A stretch of DNA of 64,000 nt from Bartonella sp. M0283 (GCF_016100455.1 NZ_JACFSK010000001.1:372001-436000), one strand, 5' to 3'; shown: positions 29,249-38,790, counted from the stretch's first letter. A program made the numbers and translations. Notes: generated from the sequence alone by a model not told the origin.

Positions 29249-32014
29249 TTAACGACCGGGTCTTCCGGTTTTTCCGGGACGGCGGCGCTTGCGCGCCACT
29301 TCCACGGGGTCTTCAAATGAGCCCAGCCCGATACGCTCGCGTTTGATCGGTTTTGCACTTTCGCCGAGGGGGACTTCAGTGCGTTTCACCGTCATTTCAT
29401 CAAGCGTATTTTTTCTGAATTTTCCGCTTTTCGGGTTCGTTTGGAGAATGCCTGCGTCCATATTCGGTCCCATATGGTCAAGGTCAGGTTTGGCAAAGAG
29501 CCCCTTTTTGCTGGCTTTGTCGCGTGCCAGTTCGCCACTTTCAATGGTCTTTTCGACATTGCGTGTGAGCGGATCATCGGAAATTGCAAGCTCGGTTTGC
29601 TGCAAGCGCTTGATCTCGTCGCGCAATTTTGCTGCTTCCTCGAAATCGAGATCGGCTGCCGCGTCGCGCATCAATTTTTCCAGATGTTCGATATGGGCAG
29701 CAAGGTTGTTACCAACCATATTGCCGGCTTCGGCAAATTCGGAAATATCGGCGCGAACATGGTCGCGCTCGTAGACCGAGTCGAGAATATCGGCAATATT
29801 CTTCTTCACGCTTGATGGTGTGATGTGGTGCTCGATATTATAAGCCTGCTGTTTTTCGCGACGGCGTTCGGTTTCTGCCAGTGCTCTTTCCATTGAGCCG
29901 GTTTTGTTATCGGCATAAAGGATAACACGGCCATCGACATTTCTTGCAGCACGACCGATTGTCTGAATAAGGGATGTTTCCGAACGCAAAAATCCTTCCT
30001 TGTCGGCGTCAAGAATGGCAACAAAACCGCATTCGGGAATATCAAGTCCTTCACGCAACAGGTTGATGCCCACAAGCACATCGAATGCGCCCAAACGCAA
30101 ATCGCGGATAATCTCGATTCTTTCCAATGTATCGATATCCGAATGCATATAGCGAACACGGATACCCTGTTCATGGAGATATTCGGTCAAATCTTCGGCC
30201 ATACGTTTGGTGAGAACTGTTACCAGACTGCGGTAACCCTTTTCGGTGGTTTTGCGGATTTCACCAAGCACATCGTCAACCTGATTGCGGGCAGGGCGCA
30301 CTTCAACCGGCGGGTCTATCAAGCCTGTCGGGCGAATGACCTGTTCTGCAAAAACACCGCCAGCCTGTTCCATTTCCCAAGCTCCCGGCGTTGCCGATAC
30401 CGCAATGGTTTGCGGGCGCATGGCGTCCCATTCCTCGAAACGCAAAGGACGGTTATCCATGCAGGAAGGAAGCCTGAAACCATATTCTGCCAATGTTGCT
30501 TTACGACGGAAGTCACCGCGATACATACCGCCGATTTGCGGAATGGTGACATGGCTTTCATCGGTAAAGATAATGGCATTATCAGGAATATATTCGAACA
30601 TGGTCGGCGGCGGTTCACCCGGTTGCCGGCCTGTCAAATAACGCGAATAATTTTCAATGCCGGCACAGCTTCCGGTTGCTTCCAACATTTCAAGATCGAA
30701 TGTGGTACGCTGCTCCAGCCTTTGGGCTTCGAGAAGCCGCCCCGCCTTGTTCAATTCCGCCAAACGGTCACGAAGCTCTACTTTTATGGATTTGATGGCC
30801 TGATTAAGTGTCGGGCGCGGCGTGACATAGTGGGAATTGGCGTAAATTTTAACCGATTTCAAATCACCGGTTTTTTGCCCCGTCAGCGGGTCGAATTCGG
30901 TAATCGAGTCAATCTCGTCACCGAACAGGGAAATCCTCCATGCACGATCTTCCAGGTGGGCAGGGAATATTTCGATTGTGTCGCCTCTCACACGGAATGA
31001 GCCGCGCACGAAATTGATGTCCTGCCGGCGATATTGCTGGGCAACAAGATCGGCAAGAAGCTGGCGCTGGTCGAGATGGTCGCCCACCTGCATCTGGAAC
31101 GTCATTGCCGTATAGGTTTCGACCGAACCGATACCGTAAATGCAGGAAACAGAAGCGACGATAATAACATCATCACGCTCAAGAACCGCACGGGTTGCGG
31201 CATGGCGCATCCGGTCGATCTGTTCATTGATCGACGATTCTTTTTCTATATAGGTGTCGGAGCGCGGCACATAGGCTTCCGGCTGATAATAATCATAATA
31301 GGAAACGAAATATTCGACCGCATTATGCGGGAAGAAATTCTTGAACTCGCCATAAAGCTGTGCAGCCAAAGTTTTGTTCGGTGCAAGAATAAGGGCAGGG
31401 CGTTGTGTTTCCTCGATGACTTTCGCCATTGTATAAGTTTTACCCGAGCCGGTCACGCCGAGTAAAACCTGTGTGCGGTCGCCATTTTTGATGCCTTCCA
31501 CAAGGTCTTTGATTGCAGTCGGTTGGTCACCGGATGGAAGAAATGGCGTTTCCATTTTGAACGGAATTCCGCCTTCCGACTTTTCCGGACGGACAGGACG
31601 ATGCGGCGTCCACAATTTGCCATTTTTAAAGAGCGGATTTCCCGAAGAAATGAGCTTGGATAATGCTTCGACAGTCGCCGTTGCGCCGCCGGTGGAAATT
31701 TTTGACGCGTCTTCAAGCCCGACATCAAGGCCGGCCACAGGATTAAGACCGGCCGCAGCACGCTGTTTGGCTGTTGCTTTGCCACCAATCGAAGTGCCGC
31801 GCGCTGTCCGCGCTCCCTTTGTCGAGGTTTTTTTGACTTTTACTGGTTTTTTGACAGGTTTTTCGGCTGCTCTGTTAATATCGGCTAACTTATCAATATC
31901 GGCTGCCCAATCGGCAATCGACCCTGCACCGGCAGATTTGACGGTTGTTTGCCGACTTTTCTTGGCCGGTTTTTTTACTTCCGTGGACTGTTGATTTTTG
32001 GCTGATGACGTCAT
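29249..32014 (-). CDS. uvrB: Excinuclease ABC subunit B
   Basis: Nucleotide-excision-repair helicase that verifies damage after UvrA loading and recruits UvrC. At 921 aa it is far longer than E. coli UvrB (673 aa): about 147 extra residues precede the core, rich in Lys/Ala/Thr and predicted disordered, and the C-terminus also has an extension past the UVR domain (Arg/Lys-rich). Motif I GVTGSGKT is at residues 186-193, then the beta-hairpin [22 protein letters not shown], the QTIGRAARN motif VI, and the UVR motif [17 protein letters not shown]. Such extensions are usual in Hyphomicrobiales. Monocistronic. Confidence 0.97.
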   Translation of the reverse strand: MTSSAKNQQSTEVKKPAKKSRQTTVKSAGAGSIADWAADIDKLADINRAAEKPVKKPVKVKKTSTKGARTARGTSIGGKATAKQRAAAGLNPVAGLDVGLEDASKISTGGATATVEALSKLISSGNPLFKNGKLWTPHRPVRPEKSEGGIPFKMETPFLPSGDQPTAIKDLVEGIKNGDRTQVLLGVTGSGKTYTMAKVIEETQRPALILAPNKTLAAQLYGEFKNFFPHNAVEYFVSYYDYYQPEAYVPRSDTYIEKESSINEQIDRMRHAATRAVLERDDVIIVASVSCIYGIGSVETYTAMTFQMQVGDHLDQRQLLADLVAQQYRRQDINFVRGSFRVRGDTIEIFPAHLEDRAWRISLFGDEIDSITEFDPLTGQKTGDLKSVKIYANSHYVTPRPTLNQAIKSIKVELRDRLAELNKAGRLLEAQRLEQRTTFDLEMLEATGSCAGIENYSRYLTGRQPGEPPPTMFEYIPDNAIIFTDESHVTIPQIGGMYRGDFRRKATLAEYGFRLPSCMDNRPLRFEEWDAMRPQTIAVSATPGAWEMEQAGGVFAEQVIRPTGLIDPPVEVRPARNQVDDVLGEIRKTTEKGYRSLVTVLTKRMAEDLTEYLHEQGIRVRYMHSDIDTLERIEIIRDLRLGAFDVLVGINLLREGLDIPECGFVAILDADKEGFLRSETSLIQTIGRAARNVDGRVILYADNKTGSMERALAETERRREKQQAYNIEHHITPSSVKKNIADILDSVYERDHVRADISEFAEAGNMVGNNLAAHIEHLEKLMRDAAADLDFEEAAKLRDEIKRLQQTELAISDDPLTRNVEKTIESGELARDKASKKGLFAKPDLDHMGPNMDAGILQTNPKSGKFRKNTLDEMTVKRTEVPLGESAKPIKRERIGLGSFEDPVEVARKRRRPGKTGRPGR

Positions 32015-32616
32015 GATAAGTCAATATGGTAATTCAACAAAAAAATAAAAGAGACGAGGCGAAGTTTGTTGGCAGTTTATACACTATCGTTTGTTGTCAA
32101 TTTGTACAATATTATCGTCTTTAGTCGGGATTATCGTTTTTGGTCGGGCTTTTCGTGTGTTTCATGGGCTCGTGGCCGGATTATTGCTTAAAAACGATCT
32201 TGGAAATTGCTTTTCGAGAATTTCGACAGGAGTTCACTTTTGTCCGGAACGGAACCATGGCTCGGACGAGGGGTGACTATCCAATAATTAGACAAAAGTA
32301 ATCATCACCGATATTCATAAACCCTATTGATAAAGGCAAGAGTTTTCCGCCCGATTGAAGCGTGAAAACTGACAGAATGCTATGCAAATGTCGTTAATCA
32401 GACATAAAAGCCGATATGTCGGAAATCATAAAAATTTTAGAGCTCAATTGATGGAATGATGTCCTGCTTCAAGCAGGATTGTGCGTCGGGTTTTCTTTCA
32501 GATTTCTTTTTCATGCGCTGATTGAAATTTAAAAAATTGTCGGTGCAAAAAGTAAAAATCGGGCAGTCTAGAATGCAAAAATGCGACCGTCATTCATGTA
32601 AATAGCGGAAATTACT
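32015..32616. other. Spacer upstream of uvrB
   Basis: About 600 bases lacking a supported gene. It should contain the uvrB promoter close to 32014. A short inverted repeat (TGCTTCAAGCA near 32464) was noted. Confidence 0.35.
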
Positions 32617-32660
32617 GGAAAAAAATATAAGAAACCGGCCGCGTACCGGTTACGCGACCG
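32617..32660 (-). terminator. Intrinsic terminator downstream of the SH3 protein gene
   Basis: CGCGTA-ACCGG-TACGCG hairpin on the minus strand followed by a T-rich tract. It is about 140 bases beyond the stop codon of the SH3 gene. Confidence 0.7.
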
Positions 32661-32797
32661 GAAGAATATTTCTTGATGATTAAGCTCGCGTGATGACTTA
32701 CCAATGGTGGCTTACCGGGCCGGATAAGGTGGCGGAAGCCCTCATTCCCATGAGACCGCGGTTCATACGGTCTTCCATGGGAAGGAGGAGTTTTTGA

Positions 32798-33556
32798 CTA
32801 CTCTCTTATAGGCGGCGGAAATCCCCCACTGTCATGAGATGGCGGCTCAGCCGGTCTCATCGGTGGAGGAAATCCCCCACTGTCATGAGATGGCCGTTCA
32901 TGGGAAGGAGGATTGTTCGGCTCCGGTCTCATCGGTGGCGGAAATCCCCCATCCGCATGAGATGGCGGTCTATCTGGTCCACCATGCGGAGGTGGAGGAT
33001 AACCCGGCCCCGGCCTCAATGGCGGCGGCAGCCCCGGTCTTCCATGCGGAGGTGGAGGATAGCCGGGTCCCGGCCTCAATGGCGGTGGCAGCCCCGGTCT
33101 TCCATGCGGAGGCGGAGGATAGCCCGGTCCCGGCCTCAACGGCGGCGGAGGTGGCCGATGGCCATCATGCCAATGACGACGACGATGATAACGACGATAA
33201 TACCAGTCATCATCATAATAATAACCGTCACCGATAATCACATTATATGTCGGAGAAGAATATGACGGATAAGAAGGGCGATTATAGCTGTCATAAACAG
33301 ACCCACCATCGCGAAAAGCAAGATAGGTAGCCGAAGCCCAACCGATACGGGGGCCATAATTGATTTGGCACCAATTGCCGGAACACCCTCGCACACCGAC
33401 TATTGAACCGGAGGGAATAGTGCCACGAATGGCAAAGGCTACGCTCGGACCATCTCTGAAATTTAATGGAGCAGTTACCAGAGCGTCCAATGCCAATGCG
33501 GACTGTGTCGTCAATAAAAACGTACCAAACAGCAAGGAACCGAGTGTTTTCTTCAT
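32798..33556 (-). CDS. Exported SH3-domain protein with proline-rich repeats
   Basis: A 252-aa protein with a signal peptide (residues 1-22), a bacterial SH3 domain (about 25-85, with LNFRDGPSVAFAIRGTIPSGS, CSGNWCQINY and IGWASATYL), a Tyr/Asp-rich linker, a basic His/Arg patch (YYRRYHRRRHWHDGHRPPPPP), then three near-perfect 20-residue proline-glycine repeats and a second set built on SHDSGGFPPPMRP. SH3b domains of exported proteins bind peptidoglycan or cell-surface partners. The ATG at 33556 matches the signal peptide. Repeat-like coding continues in frame past the TAG stop (see findings). Confidence 0.8.
   Translation of the reverse strand: MKKTLGSLLFGTFLLTTQSALALDALVTAPLNFRDGPSVAFAIRGTIPSGSIVGVRGCSGNWCQINYGPRIGWASATYLAFRDGGSVYDSYNRPSYPSYSSPTYNVIIGDGYYYDDDWYYRRYHRRRHWHDGHRPPPPPLRPGPGYPPPPHGRPGLPPPLRPGPGYPPPPHGRPGLPPPLRPGPGYPPPPHGGPDRPPSHADGGFPPPMRPEPNNPPSHERPSHDSGGFPPPMRPAEPPSHDSGGFPPPIRE
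32984..33150. repeat. 60-bp in-frame tandem repeats
   Basis: Three units at a strict 60-base period (starts at 32984, 33044, 33104) encode the 20-residue proline-rich repeats on the minus strand. The third is partial at its end. Confidence 0.9.
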
Positions 33557-33794
33557 TTTGCCCTCAAGTTTAGGGGATATTTGTCTTGGAGTTATCTTCA
33601 CCGACTATTGATTGACAAATTAAGCTAAATTGCAGCAGAGCGGAAGTGTTACAAATTAATTCACAATCAAGTTTTGTTAAGAAAATTATATTTCCGATAC
33701 TTTCGTTACCCATTTTTAATTTGGGTAGGAAAAGCAAATTTTTACAGGTGGCAGCAAAACAAATTTTTGGATGAAAAATCTTTTTCCTATGCTA

Positions 33795-33864
33795 TATAAT
33801 AGAAAGCTAAAAGTTTAGAGACGGGTTCCGGGAGGAGTTCCGGAGGCCGTTTCTTTTTGTTTTC
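33795..33864 (+). promoter_or_regulatory. greA leader with terminator-like hairpin
   Basis: A TATAAT box at 33795-33800 is followed, 21 bases later, by a stem (ACGG.TTCCGG / CCGGAGGCCGT, 33821-33850, one mismatch, 8-base loop) and a T-rich tract to 33864, all upstream of the greA ribosome-binding site. It has the form of an intrinsic terminator inside the leader and could release a short RNA or attenuate greA. Confidence 0.65.
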
Positions 33865-33897
33865 GACGCAAAAACGCGGGAAGGAAAGGATACGATT

Positions 33898-34371
33898 ATG
33901 GAAAAATATCCGATGACGACCGGAAGCTATGAAAAATTGAAAAAAGAGCTTCACTGGCGTCAACACGAAGAACGCCCCCGTATCATTGAAGCAATCGCCG
34001 AAGCGAGGGGCCATGGCGATCTTTCGGAAAACGCCGAATATCATGCTGCCAAAGAAGCCCAAAGCCATAATGAAGGTCGTATTGCCGAACTTGAAGACTA
34101 TGTTACCTGTGCCGAAGTGATCGACGTTTCCAAACTCACCGGAGACAAAGTCAAATTCGGTGCAACCGTCAAGTTGATTGACGAAGACACCGAAGAGGAA
34201 AAAACCTATCAGATTGTCGGTGAACAGGAAGCCGAAGTAAAATTGGGCAAAATCTCTATATCTTCGCCGATTGCCCGTGCTTTGATCGGCAAGGAAAAGG
34301 GCGATTCTATCGAAGTGAATGCACCGGGCGGTTCGCGCTCTTACGAGATTTTATCCATCGAGTTTATCTGA
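33898..34371 (+). CDS. greA: Transcription elongation factor GreA
   Basis: Rescues backtracked RNA polymerase by stimulating cleavage of the transcript 3' end through the secondary channel. The 157-aa protein has the N-terminal coiled coil with the acidic tip ([18 protein letters not shown], catalytic D and E residues) and the C-terminal FKBP-like domain (ending [22 protein letters not shown]). A GGAAAGGAT stretch precedes the ATG. The glycosyltransferase gene starts 11 bases after its stop, so they are likely co-transcribed. Confidence 0.97.
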   Translation: MEKYPMTTGSYEKLKKELHWRQHEERPRIIEAIAEARGHGDLSENAEYHAAKEAQSHNEGRIAELEDYVTCAEVIDVSKLTGDKVKFGATVKLIDEDTEEEKTYQIVGEQEAEVKLGKISISSPIARALIGKEKGDSIEVNAPGGSRSYEILSIEFI

Positions 34372-34382
34372 TCGGTTGTTCT

Positions 34383-35435
34383 ATGCGTGTGTCGATTGAT
34401 GAAACGGACGTTATTGCGCCCAATTTCAAAAAACGTTTGTCGGGTGTGACATCGACAATTGTGCAACTCATTCCGTTGCAACGTAAAAAAGGCATACGCA
34501 TATCCACCATCGGACCGGGATTACCGGGTAATTTGCCCTCGCTCGGCTATCCAAGCTTGTTGAAACTCTGGAAACGGCCAGAGGGCAAACCGTTTCGTAT
34601 CTGGCATGCGCGGCGCAATGTCGAAATGGTGGCGGGTATTCTTCTGCGTGACCTCTTGCACATGAAGTTGAAGCTTATTTTTACCTCTGCTGCCCAACGC
34701 CATCATAAGCCTTTTACCAATTGGCTTATCAGAAAGATGGACAGGGTTATTGCAACAAGTGCCCGTTCCGGCTCGTTTCTTGAGGTGCCCTATCGGGTTA
34801 TCATGCATGGCATAGACCTTGACCGGTTTACCCCGCCTGCAACATTTGAAGATACATTCCAATCGACAAAACTTCCCGGCAAATATGCGGTCGGTTGTTT
34901 CGGGCGGGTTCGCCACCAGAAGGGAACCGATCTTTTTGTCGATGCGATGATTGAATTATTGCCCCGTTATCCTGACTGGACAGCCATTATTACCGGCCGC
35001 ACCACTGCCGAACACAAAGATTTTGAAAAAGAGCTGGAACGTAAAATTGCCGCTGCCGGTCTTCAAAAGCGCATTCTCATTCTGGGCGAAGTTGATGATA
35101 TACGCGTCTGGTACCGGCGCGTAACGCTTTACGTTGCACCATCGAGAAACGAAGGGTTCGGGCTGACACCGCTTGAAGCTATGGCTTCCAAAACCGCTGT
35201 TGTGGCAAGTGATGCGGGTGCTTACAAGGAACTTGTCACAGAAGGCACGGGAACGGTCGTTCCCGCTGGCGATGGCAGAGCTTTGACAGACGCGATAAAA
35301 CCTTATCTGGAAGACCCTGAAAAAACCATTGCCATGGGCGAAAAAGCCTTAGAGCATGTGCAGAAAGACTTTCCCCTTGATAAAGAAGCAAGCTCAATAG
35401 ACGAAGTTTATCAGGAACTTTTTACAAAAAAATAA
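34383..35435 (+). CDS. lpcC: LPS core mannosyltransferase-like glycosyltransferase (GT4 family)
   Basis: A 350-aa GT4 (GT-B fold) glycosyltransferase most like rhizobial LpcC and Brucella WadC, which add mannose to the LPS inner core at the cytoplasmic face of the inner membrane. Seen: FGRVRHQKGTDLFVDAM at the start of the nucleotide-sugar domain and the GT4 acidic motif APSRNEGFGLTPLEAMA (near residue 255) followed by SDAGAYKELV. The greA-linked position also matches the WadC/LpcC context as I recall it. The final 111 codons are duplicated 2.7 kb downstream. Symbol is by similarity; enzymatic linkage not proven. Confidence 0.82.
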   Translation: MRVSIDETDVIAPNFKKRLSGVTSTIVQLIPLQRKKGIRISTIGPGLPGNLPSLGYPSLLKLWKRPEGKPFRIWHARRNVEMVAGILLRDLLHMKLKLIFTSAAQRHHKPFTNWLIRKMDRVIATSARSGSFLEVPYRVIMHGIDLDRFTPPATFEDTFQSTKLPGKYAVGCFGRVRHQKGTDLFVDAMIELLPRYPDWTAIITGRTTAEHKDFEKELERKIAAAGLQKRILILGEVDDIRVWYRRVTLYVAPSRNEGFGLTPLEAMASKTAVVASDAGAYKELVTEGTGTVVPAGDGRALTDAIKPYLEDPEKTIAMGEKALEHVQKDFPLDKEASSIDEVYQELFTKK

Positions 35436-35458
35436 TGCAATTGTTCTCTAGTTCGCGC
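35102..35458 (+). repeat. Left copy of long direct repeat (3' end of lpcC)
   Basis: Matches 37802-38158 at a constant offset of 2700 bases without any gap; by eye roughly 24 mismatches, about 93 percent identity. It covers the last third of lpcC and about 23 bases after its stop. Confidence 0.93.
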
Positions 35459-35923
35459 GGACTATGGCGATTTTCCTATGCTGTAGAACGGCAGGGAACT
35501 TTATTCCATGAGTTTTGGGATACCCGAAAGAACAGTTAAGTGAAATAGCCTGATCAGATTGTTTGTCACCGCAATTCACTTATAAAATTTTAAGATTGAA
35601 GCCAGCAAATCCGATTGCCAGACGGATACGGTTTTTAATTGGAAGATATGACATTTTAAAAGCAAAGAGATCAGGCGCAATGATCACGTCATTCCTGTTG
35701 AAGAGCATTGGTACAGGAAACGCACCACGTTTGAAGCGTTAGATTGATAAATATTCGGTATTTGATGAATATATAACGGGTACACGGATGATCGTATTTG
35801 TTCCGATATTTTTCAGCATAAACCTGAAAACGATTGATTGTTTAAAGGGTGAAAAAGTTAAAAGCTTCAATGCAACATTTGCGAATAGGAAAAATCAGGC
35901 GTTTGATGAAGTTATAAAATTTA
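35459..35923. other. Left non-coding part of the insert
   Basis: About 465 bases between the left repeat and the Sel1 gene 3' end. No gene, att-like core or transposase remnant recognised. Confidence 0.35.
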
Positions 35924-36718
35924 TCAATATGCCTGTTTGAGGAAATTTTTAGCATCAATATGACCTTGCAGAGCCGCAAGATTGAAAAGTTTTATAGCTT
36001 CGTTTTTATTTTGTGGAACACCATAGCCATTGTAATACAAAACGCCAAGATTGTATTGAGCCGAAGCGTTTCCTTGATTGGCTGCTGCAGTATACCACAT
36101 TGCCGCTGTTTTATAATCCTGGGCGACGCCCTGTCCTTTCTCATACATAAAGCCGATATTCGTTTGGGCATCAGAATTTCCCTGTTTAGCAGCCAAACTA
36201 TACCAATTCATAGCAAGTTGGTAATTTGTCGGAACCCCCAAGCCATAATGATACATGTAACCAAGATTGAACTGGGCAGCCACAAACCCTTGATTAGCTG
36301 CTTGTGTATACCAATAGATCGCATATTGATTATTTATCTGGATACCTTGACCATTCTGGTACATATATCCGATTTTATATTGTGCAGCCGCAATCCCTTG
36401 ATTGGCAGCCTCATTATACCAATAACTGGCCAACTGGTAATTTTGTTGAATGCCTTGCCCGGAATAATACAAATCCGCTAGCTTAAGCTGTGCATATCCA
36501 TTTCCTTGTCTGGCAGATTGCTGTAGTTGCTGCAAATCGGGCAAGTCATTATTCCGGTTGCTTTGTGCCGTATTATACGTGGTACCAATTTTATTTTTCT
36601 CACCAATATAACCGTTGTTTTTTTGGAAATTTTTGAAGTCAGGATCAATCAAGCAGAAAAGCGCACCAAGAATGATAGCCACAATAATTATGCAGGGGAT
36701 TAGGATAAAGTATCTCAT
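35924..36718 (-). CDS. Membrane-anchored Sel1-repeat protein
   Basis: A 264-aa protein with one N-terminal membrane segment (residues 3-23) and then about five to six Sel1-like (TPR-related) repeats of 36 residues from about residue 75 to the end, each of the form AQxxLGxMYxxGxGVxxNYxxAxxWYxxAAxQG. Sel1 proteins act as scaffolds for protein complexes, and several bacterial ones are host-interaction factors. The topology predicts the repeats outside the cytoplasm. Its ATG is only 4 bases after the RDD gene stop, so the two are one operon inside the repeat-flanked insert. Partner unknown. Confidence 0.87.
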   Translation of the reverse strand: MRYFILIPCIIIVAIILGALFCLIDPDFKNFQKNNGYIGEKNKIGTTYNTAQSNRNNDLPDLQQLQQSARQGNGYAQLKLADLYYSGQGIQQNYQLASYWYNEAANQGIAAAQYKIGYMYQNGQGIQINNQYAIYWYTQAANQGFVAAQFNLGYMYHYGLGVPTNYQLAMNWYSLAAKQGNSDAQTNIGFMYEKGQGVAQDYKTAAMWYTAAANQGNASAQYNLGVLYYNGYGVPQNKNEAIKLFNLAALQGHIDAKNFLKQAY

Positions 36719-36722
36719 AGCT

Positions 36723-37520
36723 TTAATACGGATATATGCCCTGGTTTATTTTCGACGTAAAACCGATTGATAAAAATAGAAAAATATACACTGCAGCGAA
36801 AAATATATAATTAAAAATAGGGATAGGCTGGCGAACAATTTTATTTGCTATATCACTCTTATCTTCCGATGGCAGTTCGGCTTTCTTATCATCAGATGAC
36901 AGGTTTGCTTTTTCATTCTCAGATGACAGGTCGGTATTCTCGTCATCAGATGACCGGTCGGCTTCCTCATCGTTAAAAGACTGGTTTAATTTCTCCTCCT
37001 CAGATGACATGTCGTCTTTCTCACTACCAGAAGATAGTTTTGCTCTTTGGTTATCAGATAACAGGATGACTTTCTTGTCATAGCTCGCACGTTTTTTTTG
37101 AAAGACAATATTATATTGTATAAAAAATGTAATAAAACATAACACAGGAATGCCTAAACAAAATCCGGAGAACATTTGACGCATCGTCCGGTCAGAATAT
37201 TCGGTTAGACTTAATTTATCCCCGGTGTCGGCATTCACAATTTTTATTCCCAAAATCATTTTACCGACATTGTTTCCAGTGAAATAATAAATTAGAAGAT
37301 CAATTGAAACTATGAATACATAAAATTCACATATTGATAAAGTAAAAGATATAATACGTAATTGCAAAAGAGAATATTGTGGAGAATTTGCGTAAAAATA
37401 TAAAATATAATCATTTATAGGTCGTATCAATAAAGCTAATATAAAAAATAAAAAAATATACAATAGAGCATCAAAGGTACGCGCAAAAAAACGTAACCAT
37501 AGATAGTTTTTTTCATCCAT
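36723..37520 (-). CDS. RDD-family membrane protein with acidic repeat insert
   Basis: A 265-aa integral membrane protein with the RDD signature RFFARTFDALLY at its N-terminus, membrane segments near residues 12-35, 52-88 and 122-148, and a last one near 235-257. Between the third and last segments lies about 60 residues of Ser/Glu/Asp/Lys-rich degenerate 12-residue repeats (SSENEKANLSSDDKKAELPS-like), unusual for RDD proteins. RDD proteins are poorly understood; some are ion transporters. ATG 37520 chosen over GTG 37532. Codon use is AT-rich compared with its neighbours. First gene of the RDD-Sel1 pair. Confidence 0.85.
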   Translation of the reverse strand: MDEKNYLWLRFFARTFDALLYIFLFFILALLIRPINDYILYFYANSPQYSLLQLRIISFTLSICEFYVFIVSIDLLIYYFTGNNVGKMILGIKIVNADTGDKLSLTEYSDRTMRQMFSGFCLGIPVLCFITFFIQYNIVFQKKRASYDKKVILLSDNQRAKLSSGSEKDDMSSEEEKLNQSFNDEEADRSSDDENTDLSSENEKANLSSDDKKAELPSEDKSDIANKIVRQPIPIFNYIFFAAVYIFLFLSIGFTSKINQGIYPY

Positions 37521-37801
37521 AATAAAATTCACTTACATTTGAAAGAATAGAAAATTTTTTAGTTTACGTTCGGTGAATGTTTCAAAAATCGTATCAATGT
37601 AAAAATATAATTTACGATATATCGGTAGACAATTTAAATCCATCGAAAGTCACAACTTTATGGTGTTAAGTGAAAGAAATTTTATCAACCCTTCATTTAA
37701 TAGTTTGATTGACGGAGAGGCGTAAAAGTAAACTTTCGAAAAACGCGTAAAACACTTTCAAATGGAAGACCTTAAGAGCAATCGAACTAGGAGAATTCGG
37801 A
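37521..37801. other. AT-rich upstream region of the RDD-Sel1 operon
   Basis: About 280 bases, AT-rich, presumably containing the promoter of the minus-strand operon. The right repeat begins at its end. Confidence 0.35.
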
Positions 37802-38135
37802 ACGCGTCTCGCTCCGGCGCGTAACGCTTTACGTTGCACCATCAAGAAACGAAGGGTACGGGCTGACACCGCTTGACGCTCAGGCTTCAAAAACCGCTGT
37901 TGTGGCAAGTGATGCGGGTGCTTACAAGGAACTTGTCACAGAAGGCACGGGGACAGTTGTTCCGGCTGGCGATGGCAAAGCTTTGACAGACGCGATAAAG
38001 CCTTATCTGGAAGCCCCTGAAAAGACCATTGCCATGGGAGAAAAAGCCTTGGAGCATGTGCAGAAAGACTTTCCCCTTGATAAAGAAGCAAGCTCGATAG
38101 ACGAAGTTTATCAGGAACTTTTTACAAAAAAATAG
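37802..38135 (+). pseudogene. 3' fragment of an lpcC-type glycosyltransferase gene
   Basis: The frame stays open from RVTLYVAPSRNEGYG to the shared ending EVYQELFTKK, with a handful of amino-acid changes relative to the full gene (for example Phe to Tyr, Glu to Asp, Met to Gln). The first two thirds of the gene, including the acceptor domain, are missing, so it cannot be functional. An internal ATG at 37902 gives a 77-codon frame that I regard as part of the fragment. Confidence 0.9.
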
Positions 38136-38158
38136 TGCAATAGTTCTCTAGTTCGCGC
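37802..38158 (+). repeat. Right copy of long direct repeat (3' end of lpcC)
   Basis: Gap-free match to 35102-35458. Divergence is spread evenly and is partly synonymous, so this looks like a diverged allele of the gene end rather than a fresh duplication. Confidence 0.93.
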
Positions 38159-38247
38159 TGAAATTCGCGGGACTATAACCTGGGAAAATAGCCTCAAGCA
38201 CTGCATGAGAAAGAAAAGTGATGTTTTCCGTGTATCACCTGGCGTTT

Positions 38248-38718
38248 TTAAAGAATAAGCGGCGGCTCGTCTTTGATGACGCGAATGGTGAGAGCGGTGC
38301 GCACGGAACCCACATTGGAGGCGGCGGTCAGTTGTTCTATAACAAAGGTCTGGAAGCTTTTGAGATCGGGTGCCACGCAGTGAAGCAAAAAGTCGGATTC
38401 CCCTGACACCATCCACGCTTTTCTGACAAGTGGCCATTGATAGACCATTGCCGCAAACCCTCGCAAATCCGCATCGGACTGGCGATGCAAGCCGACAAAG
38501 CAGAAAGCCACGAGATCTTGCCCGATCATGGCACCATTCAGTATAGCCTGATAGCCTTTGATAATGCCATCCTGCTCAAGGCGTCTCACGCGACGCAGAC
38601 ATGGCGGTGCAGAAATACCAACTTTCGAAGCAAGTTCGACATTTGTCATGCGTCCATTGCTTTGGAGTTCTTTTAGTATTTTCCAATCGATTGAATCGAG
38701 ATCGGCTTTAATCTGCAT
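38248..38718 (-). CDS. lrp: Lrp/AsnC family transcriptional regulator
   Basis: A 156-aa feast/famine regulator: an N-terminal winged helix (DWKILKELQSNGRMTNVELASKVGISAPPCLRRVRRLEQDGII) and a C-terminal RAM ligand domain (residues 70-150). It senses amino acids and forms octamers on DNA. It lies in the conserved neighbourhood of trxB and the LsrB-type LysR regulator found in rhizobia, although here trkH separates lrp from trxB. Start is the first ATG and fits homologues. Confidence 0.92.
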   Translation of the reverse strand: MQIKADLDSIDWKILKELQSNGRMTNVELASKVGISAPPCLRRVRRLEQDGIIKGYQAILNGAMIGQDLVAFCFVGLHRQSDADLRGFAAMVYQWPLVRKAWMVSGESDFLLHCVAPDLKSFQTFVIEQLTAASNVGSVRTALTIRVIKDEPPLIL

Positions 38719-38790
38719 TGGGCTTTACTTCACTATTGTTCGATTGAGTGATTGTCTATCACCGGTTAGGAAAAACGTCACGCGATAAAA

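Noticed and set aside
30143..31000. 285-codon + frame inside uvrB
   Set aside because: Antisense shadow of the conserved uvrB coding sequence.
35102..38158. Insert considered as a transposon with target duplication
   Set aside because: Repeats are about 357 bases and diverged, not short and identical; no transposase or terminal inverted repeats.
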